From NCBI GenBank assembly GCA_002751075.1, contig NAOQ01000041.1, forward strand, positions 22,048 through 86,047: a DNA stretch of 64,000 nucleotides. The letters are read 5' to 3'. This DNA is from Ichthyophonus hoferi (lineage: Eukaryota > Opisthokonta > Ichthyosporea > Ichthyophonida > Ichthyophonidae). Below the pieces are notes generated by a model. That model searched no databases. It saw only the letters and a program-made list of their open reading frames with translations, and had not been told where the DNA came from. This document shows positions 27,822 to 42,900 of this stretch, piece by piece (positions within the stretch are counted from its first letter, which is position 1; every line of letters begins with the position of its first letter). Position numbers and translations under genes: made by a program.

Positions 27822-29846
27822 GTTAATATGCAGTTAGTTGGTACTGCCTGTATCGATATAGCTCATTGGATGAGCTTTTTGAGAGCCAGTAAATCTGGTG
27901 ATTGGTCTGATTTAGAGCCCCAATCAAGCGCTATTATTTTACATGAAACATACATCACCCAATTATATATTGCATATTATTTTACATAAACAACCACGGC
28001 ATTTTCGTAATCTAGTAACCTAATATGGCCTTCTTATCTATTATCAATTATATATTGCAATGCTTTATATTATTAATTATATGTTACTTTATTTTATATT
28101 ATCAATTAAATATCACATGATTTGACATTAATTAAACAATATATTATTCTAGCAATAAACACTATTTGACAATTTTTGTATATTCGGAACTAAACAGACT
28201 TGTCTATCACACCACACCAGTCCATCCGCAAGAGCAAAATTTGCTTATTACAAGGTTAAGTGAAAATTTTCAGGTCAAAAATTTCTAATAACCTCTATAT
28301 ATGCTCTCCGGTGATGAGAATGATCTACACTTGCCCACACCCGTACCCTGCTTTATTCTCACTACAGTTAATTTCACCAATAGTGCTTAACATAATCGAT
28401 CTGCACGACCAATTCGTCTTATACTCTTACGTCACGTCCTTGGACAGAAACATCAGAAGTTATCGAAACTGTAATAGTACATAATATATTTGGAGATATA
28501 GTCCGCCCCCCAGACGGCAAGACTAGGTATGCAGGTGAGTTCCAGGATCTGTATAATGCAAGATATGATTGCTTTATAAAGTCACATTTGTATCAAGGTA
28601 TGTGATTATTGATCAAATATCAGGTGTTATTATTGTACAATTATAAATATAAGAAAGTAAACATAACATATATATATATATACAAACAATCAATACCTAC
28701 ACAAGCACAGATATACATATACAAACAAATCTAGTTGCTTCTCCAAATAAAAGCATATACCTATATACACATACCTAAAATACAAAAACATAAGAAAATA
28801 CACCACACATGTTGATACATAACAGATTGCATACTTACGCTTAAGTACACCCAAATCGACTCGCACATATACATGCGCTACCTATAGGTTGAAGGCATCA
28901 GAAAATTAAAGAGCGCATAGAACAAGAAGAGAGAAAAAACAAATATCATTATTTATGAATTGATTATACATATTGCAAGATTATAGACAATCCTTATAAC
29001 AGTTTGGCCAAAAGACTCTCAAGGTGATTGTTAGAACATAATTCCCGGTGCACTGAAATACAGGACTTGTTTTGCAACATTTCATATTTTAGACCCATAA
29101 ATATGTCATTATTGAAGTCAGCCAAATAAAATACCTTTAGATTGCAGTAGTTTTGCAAGTTGATCACCCCACAGAAATTGGTGCAACTACTATGCCAACA
29201 CTAGATAATGTATCATCAGGCTGCACGTTATATTATAGTAAACACTGGCACATCCGACAACACTGCCAGAGCAAGATCTAGGTATAACTGGCCTGATAAA
29301 CCAATAGAGGAAACACGACTTAGAAGCACAAAGAAAAACTAGTCCACTGGGACTATCGATGGATATAGTGATGTTGACTTTTTCAACGTATTTTTATTTA
29401 TGAAAATACTTTCTATATTCGCGGAGACTTTTATTGAATATAACCCTGGCCTTTGCATCCAATGGACCCAAAAGTAAATAACGTAAATAATGATAATAAA
29501 CAGCTATAATAAAATAACAAAAGGTCATAGCATCAAACACCTTTGTGTCATCACCACACGGGCTACCATTTTTATTCATGACCTTGAACAGAGGGCCCGA
29601 TATCTATCTATATATTGGCGGATTAGTGCCCCGGGTCCCACGGCTATCCAGTAGCATCTAACTGATTGATTGGTTCGGGATATGATAAATTGGTCATATA
29701 GTTTATGTCACGGCTATCCATATAATAGTAAAATGTACATGTTGGCAAAAGAAAGAATCAACTCATATATTTCCCTAGAGGGGTCAAGAAGCTGTACCAT
29801 ATCCTCCAATGGTTTAATACAGCACACTCCTGTACCCTTAAATAGA
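27822..29846. other. AT-rich spacer downstream of NOG1
   Basis: About 2 kb with no recognised gene. Plus-strand open stretches at 27822-27989 and 28260-28484 have no recognisable domain. A TA run lies near 28668-28681. The right end should carry the NOG1 3' untranslated region. Confidence 0.45.
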
Positions 29847-32800
29847 CTAACGGTAATCGTTCTTTCCACGGCCTTGCTTTCCAGCGTACATGTGCTTGGG
29901 AAGGGTGACTGCCACGTGCCTGTCTGATTCGCTCGCACGAGCCTGATTGGCCAAAATGTTAGATGGGATAGAGATTGGAAGTGAATAGTCTAGTCACTGT
30001 CACTACATTGAATAATAAAGTGAAAAGGAAAAAGAAAGTAACACAAATACGCACAGAGGCCATAATACGATTACAAGTGATTCTAACCATCACTGTATGA
30101 AAATATCAGCATTTAAACAAATATATAGACAAAATATTTACGGATGTAAAAAGGCAATTAGAAGCTTCACATGATCAAGGTGGAAACGTATTACTAAATA
30201 CACAAAAGCTATATAAATAAATACATGCAAAATAATTGTCAAAAAAAGCATTGCAAGTGCCCTACCGAAGGATTCATAATTCTTATGCATTCTGAATATT
30301 GCGGCAATTGCCCATCACAGTATAAACATACACTATCATACAGCATTGCATATCTACAAAAACGTTCACCCAAATTGCTCACCATTCTGTTGGCGGGGCG
30401 TTGGCTGATCCTGGCATGGGCCTCGGCCTGTTCCTTCTGTCTAAGATCTCTGACGCCGCTATCGTTGCGGTCACGCTTAGTGGACACAGCTCTTGATGAA
30501 GACTTGGATCTCTTGACCTCACTGAACCCACCTCGTGTTAGAATAGTGTGTAATTATACAGGATTAGGACAGACATGTCTAACTCATACATCACTGTACT
30601 ATCGCCTAAGAGCCTCCCAAGTTCTTCTACCCTGGTAAAGAATATAGTAATCGCCACAGTATCACGCAGCTTACCTCTCTGCAGGAACAACAGATCCTTC
30701 GTGTTGGCGCTTGCGGGGACGACTCTTAGATCTTCCACGGGTAACAACGCCATCCTCGTCCATAGCATCCTCATCCTCTGCAACCCTCTTCGTTAGACCA
30801 AATCATCGATCATAGCCGATAGGCCAACATACATGCACCCTTACAGGTATCAACTATGATGGGACACCCTAATCACAAACTAGCACATTCCTAAAAAAAG
30901 ACTATATTGGTATAGGTGCATATGAATACATAACGTTATACAAGGAAATTGGTTGTCCACTTACCAGCACCAATCTTGGTTTCAATACCCAGGGTAGCCA
31001 TATGCTCCTCAAGGGCCTTGGCCGTGCGGGTCTTGCCCACAGCAGCAGGAACGAGAGGGCGGTTCTTGCCCTTAGACTCACGGTGCTCACGAACAATAAG
31101 TGCCTTCTTGGCCCTGATGGCCTTAGCCATGCGTCGCACTTCGGGTTCTTCCTCCTCCTGTACCATAGGCGTGTAAGACTATTGCAAGAAAGACTACGCA
31201 ACAAATATCAAGGTATAATGCTGGCTCGTAGATGATTGACCCTGAGTACACATAATCAGTTTATATGCAAATAAGAGTATGAAGGGGTTGTACACAGGGC
31301 TTCTCGTGATCGTTCCTATTCAGATATTACACAACGCTGTACATGACTGATTGACTAATCTATAAACACTATCATTTAATACAACCCCCTGCCTTCCATT
31401 CATTCGCAGCGTAGCCAATTTCATAATCCAATGAAATAACTAACCCACAGAGCTATCCATACAGTTCTTTCTGACTTACCTCACTCTCCTCGTCATAGAC
31501 TCCCTCGGCAACCATAGCCTCTTCCTCGGCTTCCAATTCCTCCAGTTTCTGTATTACATCCACCCAATCAGTATTAAACTTACAAGGTCGATCCTCCTAC
31601 CATGCCCAGAAATCAACCCCACCCACCTTCATGATATCGGGGTCAATGAAGTCGGCAATGTTCTTGCCGTCCATGATCTCAGGAATGACATCATACTTCC
31701 ATTCATCATTGGCCAAGTCATAGTGCTCTATATGCCCAAGGTTGATCAGTTTCATTATTACTCTCCCAATGCGCACCAATCACCCTGTTGCCTCCTACTC
31801 ACCTCGTGTGTCAAACTCGTAATCTGGACCCTCAGCCAGATAACGGTCTTGTAGGGTAGCCTTCTTGGCCTCGCCCTAACCCACAGCCATAGTCAATCTA
31901 TATCCCACTTGACTCACAGAGTCTCAGTATACAGCCAATCATCCATTTATACGCGCATTTACGGTCATCCCTCCCACCTGTATGTTATGTTAGTCATTAC
32001 TTACCTCTGGAATCTGCTTCTTAGCCATGGCGGCAGCAGGAACAAACGCGGGGCGATCCTGTAAATATTCAATATATTAGTGGCTGCTTATGCAACACGC
32101 AACACATTCTTAAGATCTGGGCCTTCCTAACTCACCTTCTCATCTCTAGCCGTGGGCATGGCCACAGTCAGGCGGTTTAGAATGCTATCAACCTTACCCT
32201 GGCGCATCTTGTTCTCAACTCTCTCCGCAAGGAGCTTCTCACAAGCCTGTCGCCCCCACCACATATTATTTCCTCGTCCCATACTTGTAAACATCATAAT
32301 AGTGCTTACAGTGTCAATATCTAACATAATATCAATCTTCATATGCAGATGCACACCCTTCCGTTTATTTGACTATCCCTCTTGGAATAGTGTCCAATGC
32401 AATTGACATTCATAAAGAAACCCCAACCTACCTTAACCTTGACCTCCGTGATATTCTCACCCGTCAAGGTACTCATCAGTTCAATATCGAGGCCTTCCTC
32501 CTCGGCCAAGGTCTGTAACTCCCATACAGTCAGTTCTGCTTGCCTCTAACCAATAATATGTCCTGTCCATATCTAGCTCACTATATACAAGTTCCCACAC
32601 CCCTCTCATATACGCTTACGTGTCAATACACAATATAGCCAACCGTGATCATATCAATATCGCATGGGATGCATACAATAAGATAGTACCAACCTTTAAG
32701 AGGGCCTGGTCGGCCTCAGGCAAAGACTCGGGGCGAATGAGATCGATCTTGTTGATAATCAAGGTAACGGGCTTGTTAGCAAACAGGGCCTTAATGTTAC

Positions 32801-35088
32801 GGAAAAGATCCACCTGTTGCTGGATGCTGTAACCACATTGCTCACTCAAGTCCATGATATAAAGGACACTGGCACGGAGATGGGCAAGAGCTGTAATAGC
32901 CTGCATCTCAATGGTGTTGCGTCGCTCCAAGGGCTGATCCAGTACTCCTGGGGTATCAATCACCTGTAACCCCAGTTATGTTTAGAGTCTACCTAAAATA
33001 ATTATGAATTCATAGTTTCCCGTCTGTGAACATGGTCATATCTTAGAATGGGGAATATCAACGGAGGAATGATTATTAATCATACTAATTGTAAACACAG
33101 GAAAGATAGATGGCCGCAGGGGATAAAATAAGAAACTTGATGAAACACCTACCTGCCAGCGCACGTAGTTGTAGTCCAAATGACCTACGAAGAGAGACTT
33201 GGTGGTGAAAGCATATGGCTGGACCTCAACATCAGCCCTGGTCACCTATGAATCCAAACGGGTAAGCTACCTGACTATATATGTATAATGCATATATGGC
33301 TGTTGTTTATCTAATTATATTTCTTAAAGTAATAGATTAATTGAATAGATATCTTGGATTGAACTGGGGGGGTAAATCTGGGTAGATGTATACGTATATA
33401 ATATGGTACATACAAATCGGTAGCCTTTGCCCACATATAAACCCATCGTTGTGCATATGAAAGATGGCATGGTGAACACTATCTCTATAGATGCGAGTCT
33501 ATGTATCCTTGTGTACGTGTTTAAATAGTATTATATTTTTTTCTGATACAGGCAATACAGCATTATCGTGCCTTGTTCATGAAGCTAGACTTTCCCACGT
33601 TAGGGAAACCACACAGAAGGAGAGTACGGGTATTAGGATCAATAGAGGGCAGACGAGACAAGTGCTGGCGCACTTGCTCCAGATACTGCAAACTACTGTT
33701 CTGACGCTTCATGATGGTGCACATTCTATCCACCCACCCCACGTATTGTTAGACACTGGTGATATTACAGTTTATCCTCTCGTCAGTCAATCGCCTATCA
33801 TGTCATTTACCTTCCTAGGGCTGCTCTCTTAAGCTGCTTGCAACGATACAAGGAGTCACCAAACTTAACCAAACGGACGTAGTCCTTGGCAACATTGTCA
33901 ACTAACTGTAAGTGGGTACACAGTCAGACCTCTTACCACCCCTATCCAATTCACCTGCAAGCCATTATGGCAGTCACATTAACATACCTGGCGGGCAGTG
34001 CTCATCTGGCCCAGAGCCAACTTGTAGTGATCTCTGTCGTAGAGGACGTTCATCAAGTCGGCATAGAACGGATGAATATCCTAATTGTGGCAATAATAAT
34101 CAGCACCTTTGCTACCTTGGTGACATTCAAGACACTAATACTATCAAGACTGAGACATGCTGTAGATGGAGGACCAGTGAAAAGTCATAAGAGTATAACA
34201 AGATACAGGCACCTACAACATATCTAGAGGATATCATATATTATATATCTCATGCTCATTAGTGCCTTCATTTTTACAGACAAGAAAACAGGATGAATTA
34301 GAATTATAGTGCCATTGAGAAATAGAATAGTAAATAAGCAGTAGAAAGCAGTACTAAGCCAGACACAAAGGAGGTACATTTAGCAAGAACTAAAGATGAT
34401 ATATTTCCCTCCTACCACCACTTACATCGAGCTTGGGGAAATCCGTAATAATCTGAGTCAGGCGATCATGGCATGTTTGCTGTAGTTGGCATAGCATTAG
34501 TATGTTTCACAAAAAACCTTTTTTTTTTAAAAAAAAAAAAAAAGAATATGCTACCAGGTATACAAAAATTATGACAACAGGAGTGTGAGCCAACAATTAG
34601 ACAGTTGATTTCAGCCGCTAAGGTTAATCATCACCCCTAGGTACGTGCAGAAAGAAAATCCAAGGTCACATCAAAACATTAACTAATCCTTGATAACATA
34701 ATGGATATGTAAAAAATTATGCCATAAAAACGTGTAGTCTAAGACAATTTCATCAACCTGTAAGATACTCTATTTATTTTTCCAAGGGTACCCCAATCCT
34801 TTTCACCACCCTTAAACATCTTTCCACATAGATCTGCTTATTGACCCTACACCCGACAAAAACACAACACAATAATTAGGCTTTGATCATAACTTCCACA
34901 AACTAGAACAAAGAAAATACCTGTGTGAATTTGATCTTACGAAGGTAAAAGTTGCGGACACGGGATATCTTGTAGCCAGGGTGCACTACAGTGGGTGTCT
35001 TACGCTGGGTCTTCGACAAGGTAATGTCAATAAACTCGGTGGCTGTAGGCACCGGTGTAATGGACTTAAAGTTATAGTGTGTAGCCAT
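29847..35088 (-). CDS. NOG1: Nucleolar GTP-binding protein 1 (GTPBP4)
   Basis: OBG-family GTPase required for 60S ribosomal subunit assembly in the nucleolus. The first exon at 35088 reads [19 protein letters not shown] and aligns with the family start. The N-terminal helical bundle is followed by the G domain: G1 GFPNVGKSS (exon near 33560-33640), [18 protein letters not shown] (33160-33240), G3 DTPG with [19 protein letters not shown] (32860-32960), and G4 NKID (near 32750). Then come [23 protein letters not shown] and a basic tail with RKRPRKRQ-like clusters. The final exon (about 29847-29938) ends RGKNDYR, comparable to the human C-terminus. There are about 14 exons and roughly 640 residues. 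All GTPase motifs look intact. Exon edges in the lysine/arginine-rich C-terminal third are approximate. Confidence 0.93.
34519..34543. repeat. T-run/A-run palindrome in a NOG1 intron
   Basis: Ten T directly followed by fifteen A gives a perfect self-complementary hairpin with no spacer. It is inside an early NOG1 intron. Such tracts arise by slippage and may vary between strains. Confidence 0.8.
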
Positions 35089-36952
35089 GGTGAAAAGTGA
35101 AGTCGGGGTGGTAGTGCCTCGGAACGATGGAGAGATAACAAACTACACTAAAAACCAGATGGGGTAGGCTACTACAAGTTACTCTGAGCGGAGAAGGGGC
35201 AGGTGGTACTTGAAAACAAGACGGTGTACACTGTACACGTGCATACGCATCACTATAGCTCGATGGTGATTCGCTGGGAGTGACTGCTTTTAGGATTATC
35301 GCTGTCTATATCTACTCTAGGGAGACGGTAGGCATGAGTAAATTGGCAACTATACCTAGCTGCCTGTTACAAATGCTAAAAAGAGATTATTGTATTGGAA
35401 ATAATGCATTTTTTTTATATATAATCATTTTTCAATTTATGGGTTAAAATTTAATAGTACATACTTTGGAAATGAGTCTGGGCCGAAAGATTGAAGAAAT
35501 TTTAGTAGTTTTTAACTAACCCCACTCTATGCTCTTAGAAGAGAAGGCCATGAAATTGTGTGATATCACATGAAATGGTAGGCCGCTGGCAAACAATGAG
35601 TAATGACTGACTTGACGGGCCTAAACCCAATCAAATTTGTTGACTATTTCTATTAGTAGTGCTATTTTATTGTCACCATTTATCTAGACCGATTACCCAA
35701 GTCTAATTAAACACTGAACTAGATCCAATCCTGCAACCCTCAAATATTCGCCTGCCAATACTATGAGTATGTTCCACACCCTCTCCGTCAATCACACGAT
35801 TATACTATCCAAACCGCGAATGATAAATTATTAATAGTAACAGCTGAGTAGTCTTCGTATCCCAATGGCATTATGGAAAATTTAAATAAATATTTAACAT
35901 TACATATAATCAATATAATAAACGAACACATTAGACTATCTATATATAACACATTAAGGACGGAGAAATTATCTACATTTTCTTTCATCTTTTCCTAAGG
36001 CATTATTGAATAATCCTTTAGTCTTATTATCGGCTTTGTTGCATGGATAAGGCAATGACGTCACACAACGCTATTAGTAGTTGAAAAGCAGAAGATGGTT
36101 TGGAAATAGCCCCTGTATATATTACACATTTCATCTACATAACTGAAATGCTCATCTTTATAAGGGTATCTTCAAATATATAATCAACTATGATCTGCTA
36201 GTGCCTAGCTACTTGAATGTTACTTATTACGATCCTATATTATATGTTCTGTTTGCCTTAAAAACTTACCAAAACTATTTTCTACCAATCACTTGAACCT
36301 TGATATAGTCCAATATCTACCGGGCGGTCACAATGTCTTTTTTCTATGCATATAAAAAATTGTCGCACGCACAAATCATATTATAGACCCTATATTCTAG
36401 TCAATACGCACTGGAGAATATTCCCCTGGAAGAATTAGCGTGAAACCTCTTCGCTCTTTGCGATGGCTTCTGAGGTGACAGGCACCCATCAATAAACTTG
36501 TATATAAATGGATTAGCCTGGTTTAACTATTCCTTCTCCTGCCTGTATATACCTTTAAATTATCTTGGTAATAACTCACACTTTCTAACAGCCAGTTTAT
36601 TATATGCTAGTATACGGCCGTCAAGGCTTCATACACAGACCTACATGTAGTGGTGTATGTTTTTCTAGATATTAGCAAATATCTACTTCCAGTGATGACG
36701 TCTAGTATTACTATCCAATAAAGATTATTAGGATAGATTTAGCGGATAGATCTACAAGGTCTTGTTTATTGCCGGCCGATCTCCGTCTAGTGACCTCATT
36801 ATAACGTCACTCAATAGCCGGAACTATGCAATATATGCTATAGTGTATATATATCTCCCACCATGTTTATGTAGGGCGGTGGTGTTGTCTCTAAGTGTGT
36901 TTATTTCTATAATATAACCTTGCACGCCCCATTTGTTTTCACTAAGGCAAAT
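35089..36952. other. Divergent intergenic region between NOG1 and CWC22
   Basis: About 1.86 kb between two genes transcribed outward, so both promoters lie here. A TATA-like run (tatatatat) lies near 36846, about 105 bp before the CWC22 ATG. No coding exon or structured RNA was recognised. Confidence 0.5.
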
Positions 36953-39900
36953 ATGCCGTCCAATAGTGACACCCGGTCGGGCAGCAGTTCGGAGGACAGC
37001 CGATCGCCCGTCCGTAAGAGTAAGCATTGTCTGTAGTTATATATATATATGTATATATAGCTATAGAATACATTTTGGTTTCTGCACTTACCTAATTTCC
37101 TTAATCTATATGCGCTAATACTACTCCATCACCACATTTTTGTTCCTATACACTAATCCTTGTATTTTGGTGTAGGTGGTTTATAGTAGTGCTATGATCT
37201 GTGTTTCAAGCGAAGGCCTCACGTGTTCGTATAATTATATATGTGGGTCTGTATATCTACCTCTCTTTACGTCTATGTGTGGCATTGTATCTGTCAGTTT
37301 ACACAGATTCATATGCCCGGCTGTATATGCCTGGAGTTGTATTTTTACGAGTTGACGCCTTTAAATCCCATCAACCCAACCTTGTATGTTGACCCGTGTC
37401 TAGGAGATTTTACGTCTATATGTTTATGTGTGTGCTGAGTGTTGTGTTTGTATATTTCCTGGTATCGAACTATGTAGAGGTTTAACACGGCAAGCCAGTC
37501 GTGACTGAAATGGCCGGGCCAACGATCATAGTGGCAGTGTGCTACTAGGGTAGCCTCCTAGTTATCACCTAAGGTTACTAGTGTTTTTGTTGTTGATTGT
37601 GAGGTTACACAGACCGCAAGGCCTCCAGGTCAAATGGAAGTAATAGCCCGTCAGAGAAAGGAGACATAATTAGTAGCAGGTCTTCTTCTCCAGCCCCAAA
37701 GAAGGAACATGATAGCAGTGAGGAGGAGGGGTAAGTTAGCCAGGCCTGTGGGCTGCATGTTCTTTCGGTGGGTGTAGGATGTGTCTAATTTCTTTTTTCT
37801 TTAGTCCTTCAACTAGGAGGCGGCGTACGCCGAGTCGATCCCCCTCACGCTCCCCTGTAGGCCACAGAGAGTCCACAACGAGGGAGGGCACACCTGAAAA
37901 GGAAAAAGAAAGGGCGGTGGAGAAAGAGGAGAAGGAGGACAAGAGACGGGTGGCTAGACAAGGTAGAAGGGAACGGAGCAGAACACCTCCAGTTCCAGAG
38001 AAAACGGAAGAGGAGAGAGAGAGAGAAAATGAAATTATCAAACGTATTGAGAAAGAGAGAGGAGCACCAAAGCCAAAGCCTGTAAGACATGGTTACATGG
38101 CAGGAGACGGGGCATTAGTAGGTCTGGGCCTAATCCTTCCTCCTTGCAGACTGCTGAACAGGTGCTGATGAGTAGAGCTGGCGGGGCCTACATGCCTCCT
38201 GCAAAACTACGGGCTCTGCAGGTAGGTGGGCAGGCGTGGTTGTGTACCCCTACGACTATAGAGATAGTTGCCTGTGTGGAAGGATTGGTTGTATGCACTC
38301 GCATATATATATACTAGAAATCAGGTCTGATATATGTGTGACTAACTGAGGGAATCAAAATGATTTGAGGTCTATACTGTGGACTTGTATGCCCTGGGGA
38401 TGAATGTTTATACATCTGGCTGTGGTTATAGTTACAGACTATACCACCCTCTAATTGGGTGTTTATGATAATAGACAATGAGCTAACAATGACCACAGGC
38501 CCAAATCACCGATAAGAGTAGTGTGGCCTACCAACGAATGGCTTGGGATGCCCTTAAGAAGAGTATCAATGGTCTAATCAACAAGGTACCTGTCTCTTCA
38601 TACGACTAGGGCTATATTATCATCTTTTATTTTCTTCCTATATTCGCCCCCTTATTAGATACAGGCCAGCATGTAGAGATAAGCGATAGATATACAATCC
38701 CATTCTTGCATCATATATAGGGTAGCCATGGTAGCCCACCAACCATCATGGTCCCTCGCGTTATTCTGAGAGATACACAGGAGAGAGAGAGGTTGTCTAC
38801 TGCCTAACCCATGGTCCTACAGATGAATGTGTCCAACATCAAATACTTAGTCCCTGAACTCTTCTCAGAGAATCTTGTGAGGGGTAGAGGCCTGTTTGCT
38901 CGTTCAATTACCCAGGCCCAGGTATGTACCATCACTGGTCTTGGCTTGGCTCTCCGATGGCCCTCCCCTTGCCTGTCTCCCTTAACCTATTTCCAATCTC
39001 ACCCTCTTTAATCCCATCACTGCTTATCTATATACCTTTAAGGTTATACCCGATGGGATGCTGAAAATGACTCCTCCATTTACTTTTGAGATTAGATGGA
39101 TAAAAAAATAAAATCAACTAATTAATAAATCAAACATTAAAAGGCTGAATAGAATAGCTGGAAAGCATAGGACATGAGATGGGGACGAGGAATTGGACGC
39201 TGAATAGCCTACGACAAAGAAAATAGCACTAAATAGAAACGAACCCTTTGATACATATAGTTAAGGTGATGGAGAAAGAGAGATGGGACAATGAATAAAG
39301 TAAATGAGGAAGAGCTGAGTAGTGGAGGTTGAAATAACGAGGTCTCTGATTGATGTCTCTAACCCTCTCCCTTCCTGCAGGCTGCCTCCCCTACCTTCAC
39401 TCCCGTGTATGCCGCCCTGGTCTCCATTGTAAACACCAAGGTATCCATGCTCGCCTTGTTTATTTCCTGTATGTAGCATGATAGCTTATATAGAGAGATG
39501 GCCGGCCCCACGTTGTGGGTGTAAATGCCTTTTATTGAGCATGGCCTTGAGTGTTGTATGGGCTACCTTGCAATCCAGCTATATTATTAAATCTAATATG
39601 AACCCAATGTTGTGACAGCTCCCCGAAAATGGTGAATTGATTCTCAAGAGACTGATTATCAACTTCAGAAGAGCATATAAAACTAAGAATAAGGTACAAC
39701 TTCCAATGATACAAGTGTAGTGTAATCAAGTGTTTATAAAATGAGTGTATGTGGTGGTAGTGGACACTGACATGGTAGAGCTATTATGAAAGTTGTATTG
39801 CATGTGAAGGAGGAGGAGGAGAGTGGAGAATGTGTTGAGACTGAGGCAGTCTAGGTCTAGGTGCATGTTTAGATCAGTGTGGAATAGGCCTATTGCCGCA

Positions 39901-42900
39901 TAGCCTTAATCAATGGACCCCTTCTGATGCATGGCCCCATTGCCCCTACCCCACAGGCCCAGTGCCTGTCTACCAGCACCTTCATAGCCCACCTAGTCAA
40001 CCAGCAGGTTGCCCATGAGGTGTTAGCCCTTCAGATATTAAGTCTGCTACTGGAGAAACCTACTGATGATAGTGTGGAGGTAGCCATAGGTTTCCTGAAG
40101 GAAGTGGGCATGTTCATGGCCGAGGTCTCCCCTCAGGCTCGTGCTCTTAATGGTATTTGTGATTTTCACTCCTTGCTTGGGTCTTTGGTCTTATTTTCTT
40201 TTCTCTTCTGTTCATTTCTTCTGGTTTTCCTATTATTTTTGTCTTTTCTATCCTTTCATTATTCAGCTTTCGTCTTATTTCCTATCCAATCATGTAACAT
40301 TGTTCTCACATCTGGATGTGAAATCCATTTTTTTCTCCCTCTCTCTCTTCCTTTCTTCTATTCATCACCAATTCATTATAAGTTTCTTTATCTCATAATG
40401 TTTCCAGTTGGTCCCTTACCTCCACACCTCCACCTAACCACATTTATTCCTTTGGAGTCGTCCATGACCAGTCAATAGCCAATGACTGGGTCCATGCCGG
40501 TCCTATGATTTTACCCCTACCCCCACCTTCTTTGCCAATTCCCTTCTAACAATTGCTCTATTTGAATGCTAACCTTAAGGGGATTGTCTTCAGCTATTTT
40601 TGAGCGGCTACGCAGCATCTTACACGAAGGTCAAATTGATAAGCGTGTACAGTATATGGTGGAGATTATGTTTGCAGTGCGTAAAGACAAGTTCAAGGTA
40701 TGTACTGATAAAATGGAGATGTATTTATGCATGGGAGCTGGAAAGGGACAGTATCTAATAAGAGCCATGCAGGACCATCCCATAGTTCCTACCGGGTTAG
40801 ACTTAGTGGAAGAGGAAGATCAGATTACGCATTTCTTATCCCTGGATGAAGATGGGCTGGACTCCCAGACTGGCCTTGGTGTGTATCTATATTGCCTCTT
40901 CCTCCGTCTCTTTCCATGCATGTAGGTATCATATCGGAAACTAATGTGGGCATGCATAGATATCTTCAAGGCCGACCCTGAGTACTTAGAAAATGAGGCT
41001 AAGTATAAAGAGATTAAGGCTGGCATCCTGGGCGAGTCGTCCGACGAGGAGGCCAGGTAAAGTAACTTACTATTGCCAAAGGTGGCAGGATGGGAGTGGA
41101 TACATGCATGTAGGGGAGTATTGACCGTCCAGGTAACTACCTACAGTGGGGATGAGGATGGTAGTGGTGAAGATGAAAGCTCGAGTGAGGAGGAGGAAGA
41201 GGCTGGGCAAGGCAGTGCAGGTCAGGACACCCAAGTGGATATGACAGAACATGACCTAGTTGATCTGAGGCGATCCATCTACCTTACTATCATGAGTTCT
41301 CTGGACTTTGAGGAGGTGGCTCACAAATTGCTTAAAAATGTTCTCAAGCCAGGCATGGAGGTGTGTGGTATTTGGCTTAATGGGATGGAATGTAGGTAGG
41401 TATGGCCACTAACCCAGGGTCTGCAGGAGCATCTATGCAACATGATTGTAGAATGCTGCTGCCAAGAGCGATCCTACCTCAAGTTCTATGGTCTCATGGC
41501 TCAAGTAGGTTTCTCTTCTACCATGCATTTAGTTCTGTGCTCCACTGCATTTGAATCTACAGGGTTGGGGACCCTCTAAAACTGTTGCTGATTTGTTCCC
41601 TTCTGCACAGCGCTTCTGTGAGTTTGCTCGGGTATATCAGCAAACATTCGAGGGAGTCTTTGGGTTTCAGGTAGGTCCTGACTGTCTCCCTTGCCATTCG
41701 TGATCACGTATCGTTTAGTGTTTAGCTACACACACTAGTCATTGGGTGATGGCTTTAATCCTGATGGGATCACATAAAGACCACCACTCAGGCAGGCTGG
41801 GTTGTGGGGTAGAAATGTATGCATTGGCTGGTATGTGATAGATTGGCTTATAGAGCAGATATGAATGGATGGACTTATTTGCTATGTATAGAATGATTTA
41901 TATATATTACTATACACCATGATTGGATAGGGGAGTAACAGCCCATGCGTGTGGGTCTATAGTACTCTATGATTCACCGTCTAGAGACAAACAAGCTGCG
42001 CAACGTGGCCAAGCTGTTCAGTCACATGCTGTACACCGATGCCCTTCCCTGGACAGTCCTGGAGATCATCCATCTTAACGAGGAGGAAACCACATCTTCC
42101 TCTCGTATCTTCATCAAAGTATTGTTCCAGGAGCTGGCCGAACAGCTGGGCCTGCCCAAACTGACAGACCGTCTAAATGACCCCTTTCTGGCCCCTTATC
42201 TTGTCCAGTTGCTCCCCAAGGACCACCCTCGCAAGACTCGCTTTGCCATCAACTTCTTCACATCCATTGGTCTGGGTGGTCTGACGTATGTAATGTGGCT
42301 TCTCTGTTACTGAATGTTGTCTCTGTGTGTTTATATATGGAGGCCATAGACCACGTGAGCGCAGTCTGCAGTGAGGAATTAGAAAGGGTGATTGGGGGTA
42401 GATGATTCAACTGGGTTTTCATGAGGCAATGTGGCGAAAAGGTTGTGAAGATTGAATGGATTGATCGGTTTTAAATCAGATTTATGATGATGTAGGTGGG
42501 AGAGACCATAAGGGTGGGTGAGATATAACTATTGGTTTAAGGGCTGGGGGTTAGAGCTATGGATAGCTAGTTCGGCAGGATAGCACTGTTGGCGTGTGGG
42601 CATGGTAATGATTTGAAGGGAGACTGTACTAAAAGAGGATGGGTTGCAGGGATGGCCTGAGAGAGCATTTGAAGTTAGCCCCCAAGCTGATTATGGCCCA
42701 ACAACGTGCTGACAATGAGTCGTCAGACTCGGAGTCCTCTGACTCCGACTCCTCTGACTCCAGGTAGGTACACTGTCATTACAAACATGTCCCTTTTTGT
42801 AGCTTTATAGTCACTATGTAATTAGTTGACCACTGCTGATTTGCGTGTGTGGGCCGAGGCATGGTTTTAAAATAGTCTTCACAGTATAGCGGGTGGGTTC

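Noticed and set aside
27228-27989. 253-codon plus-strand frame
   Set aside because: It is open only because it runs through the N gap and duplicated flanks.
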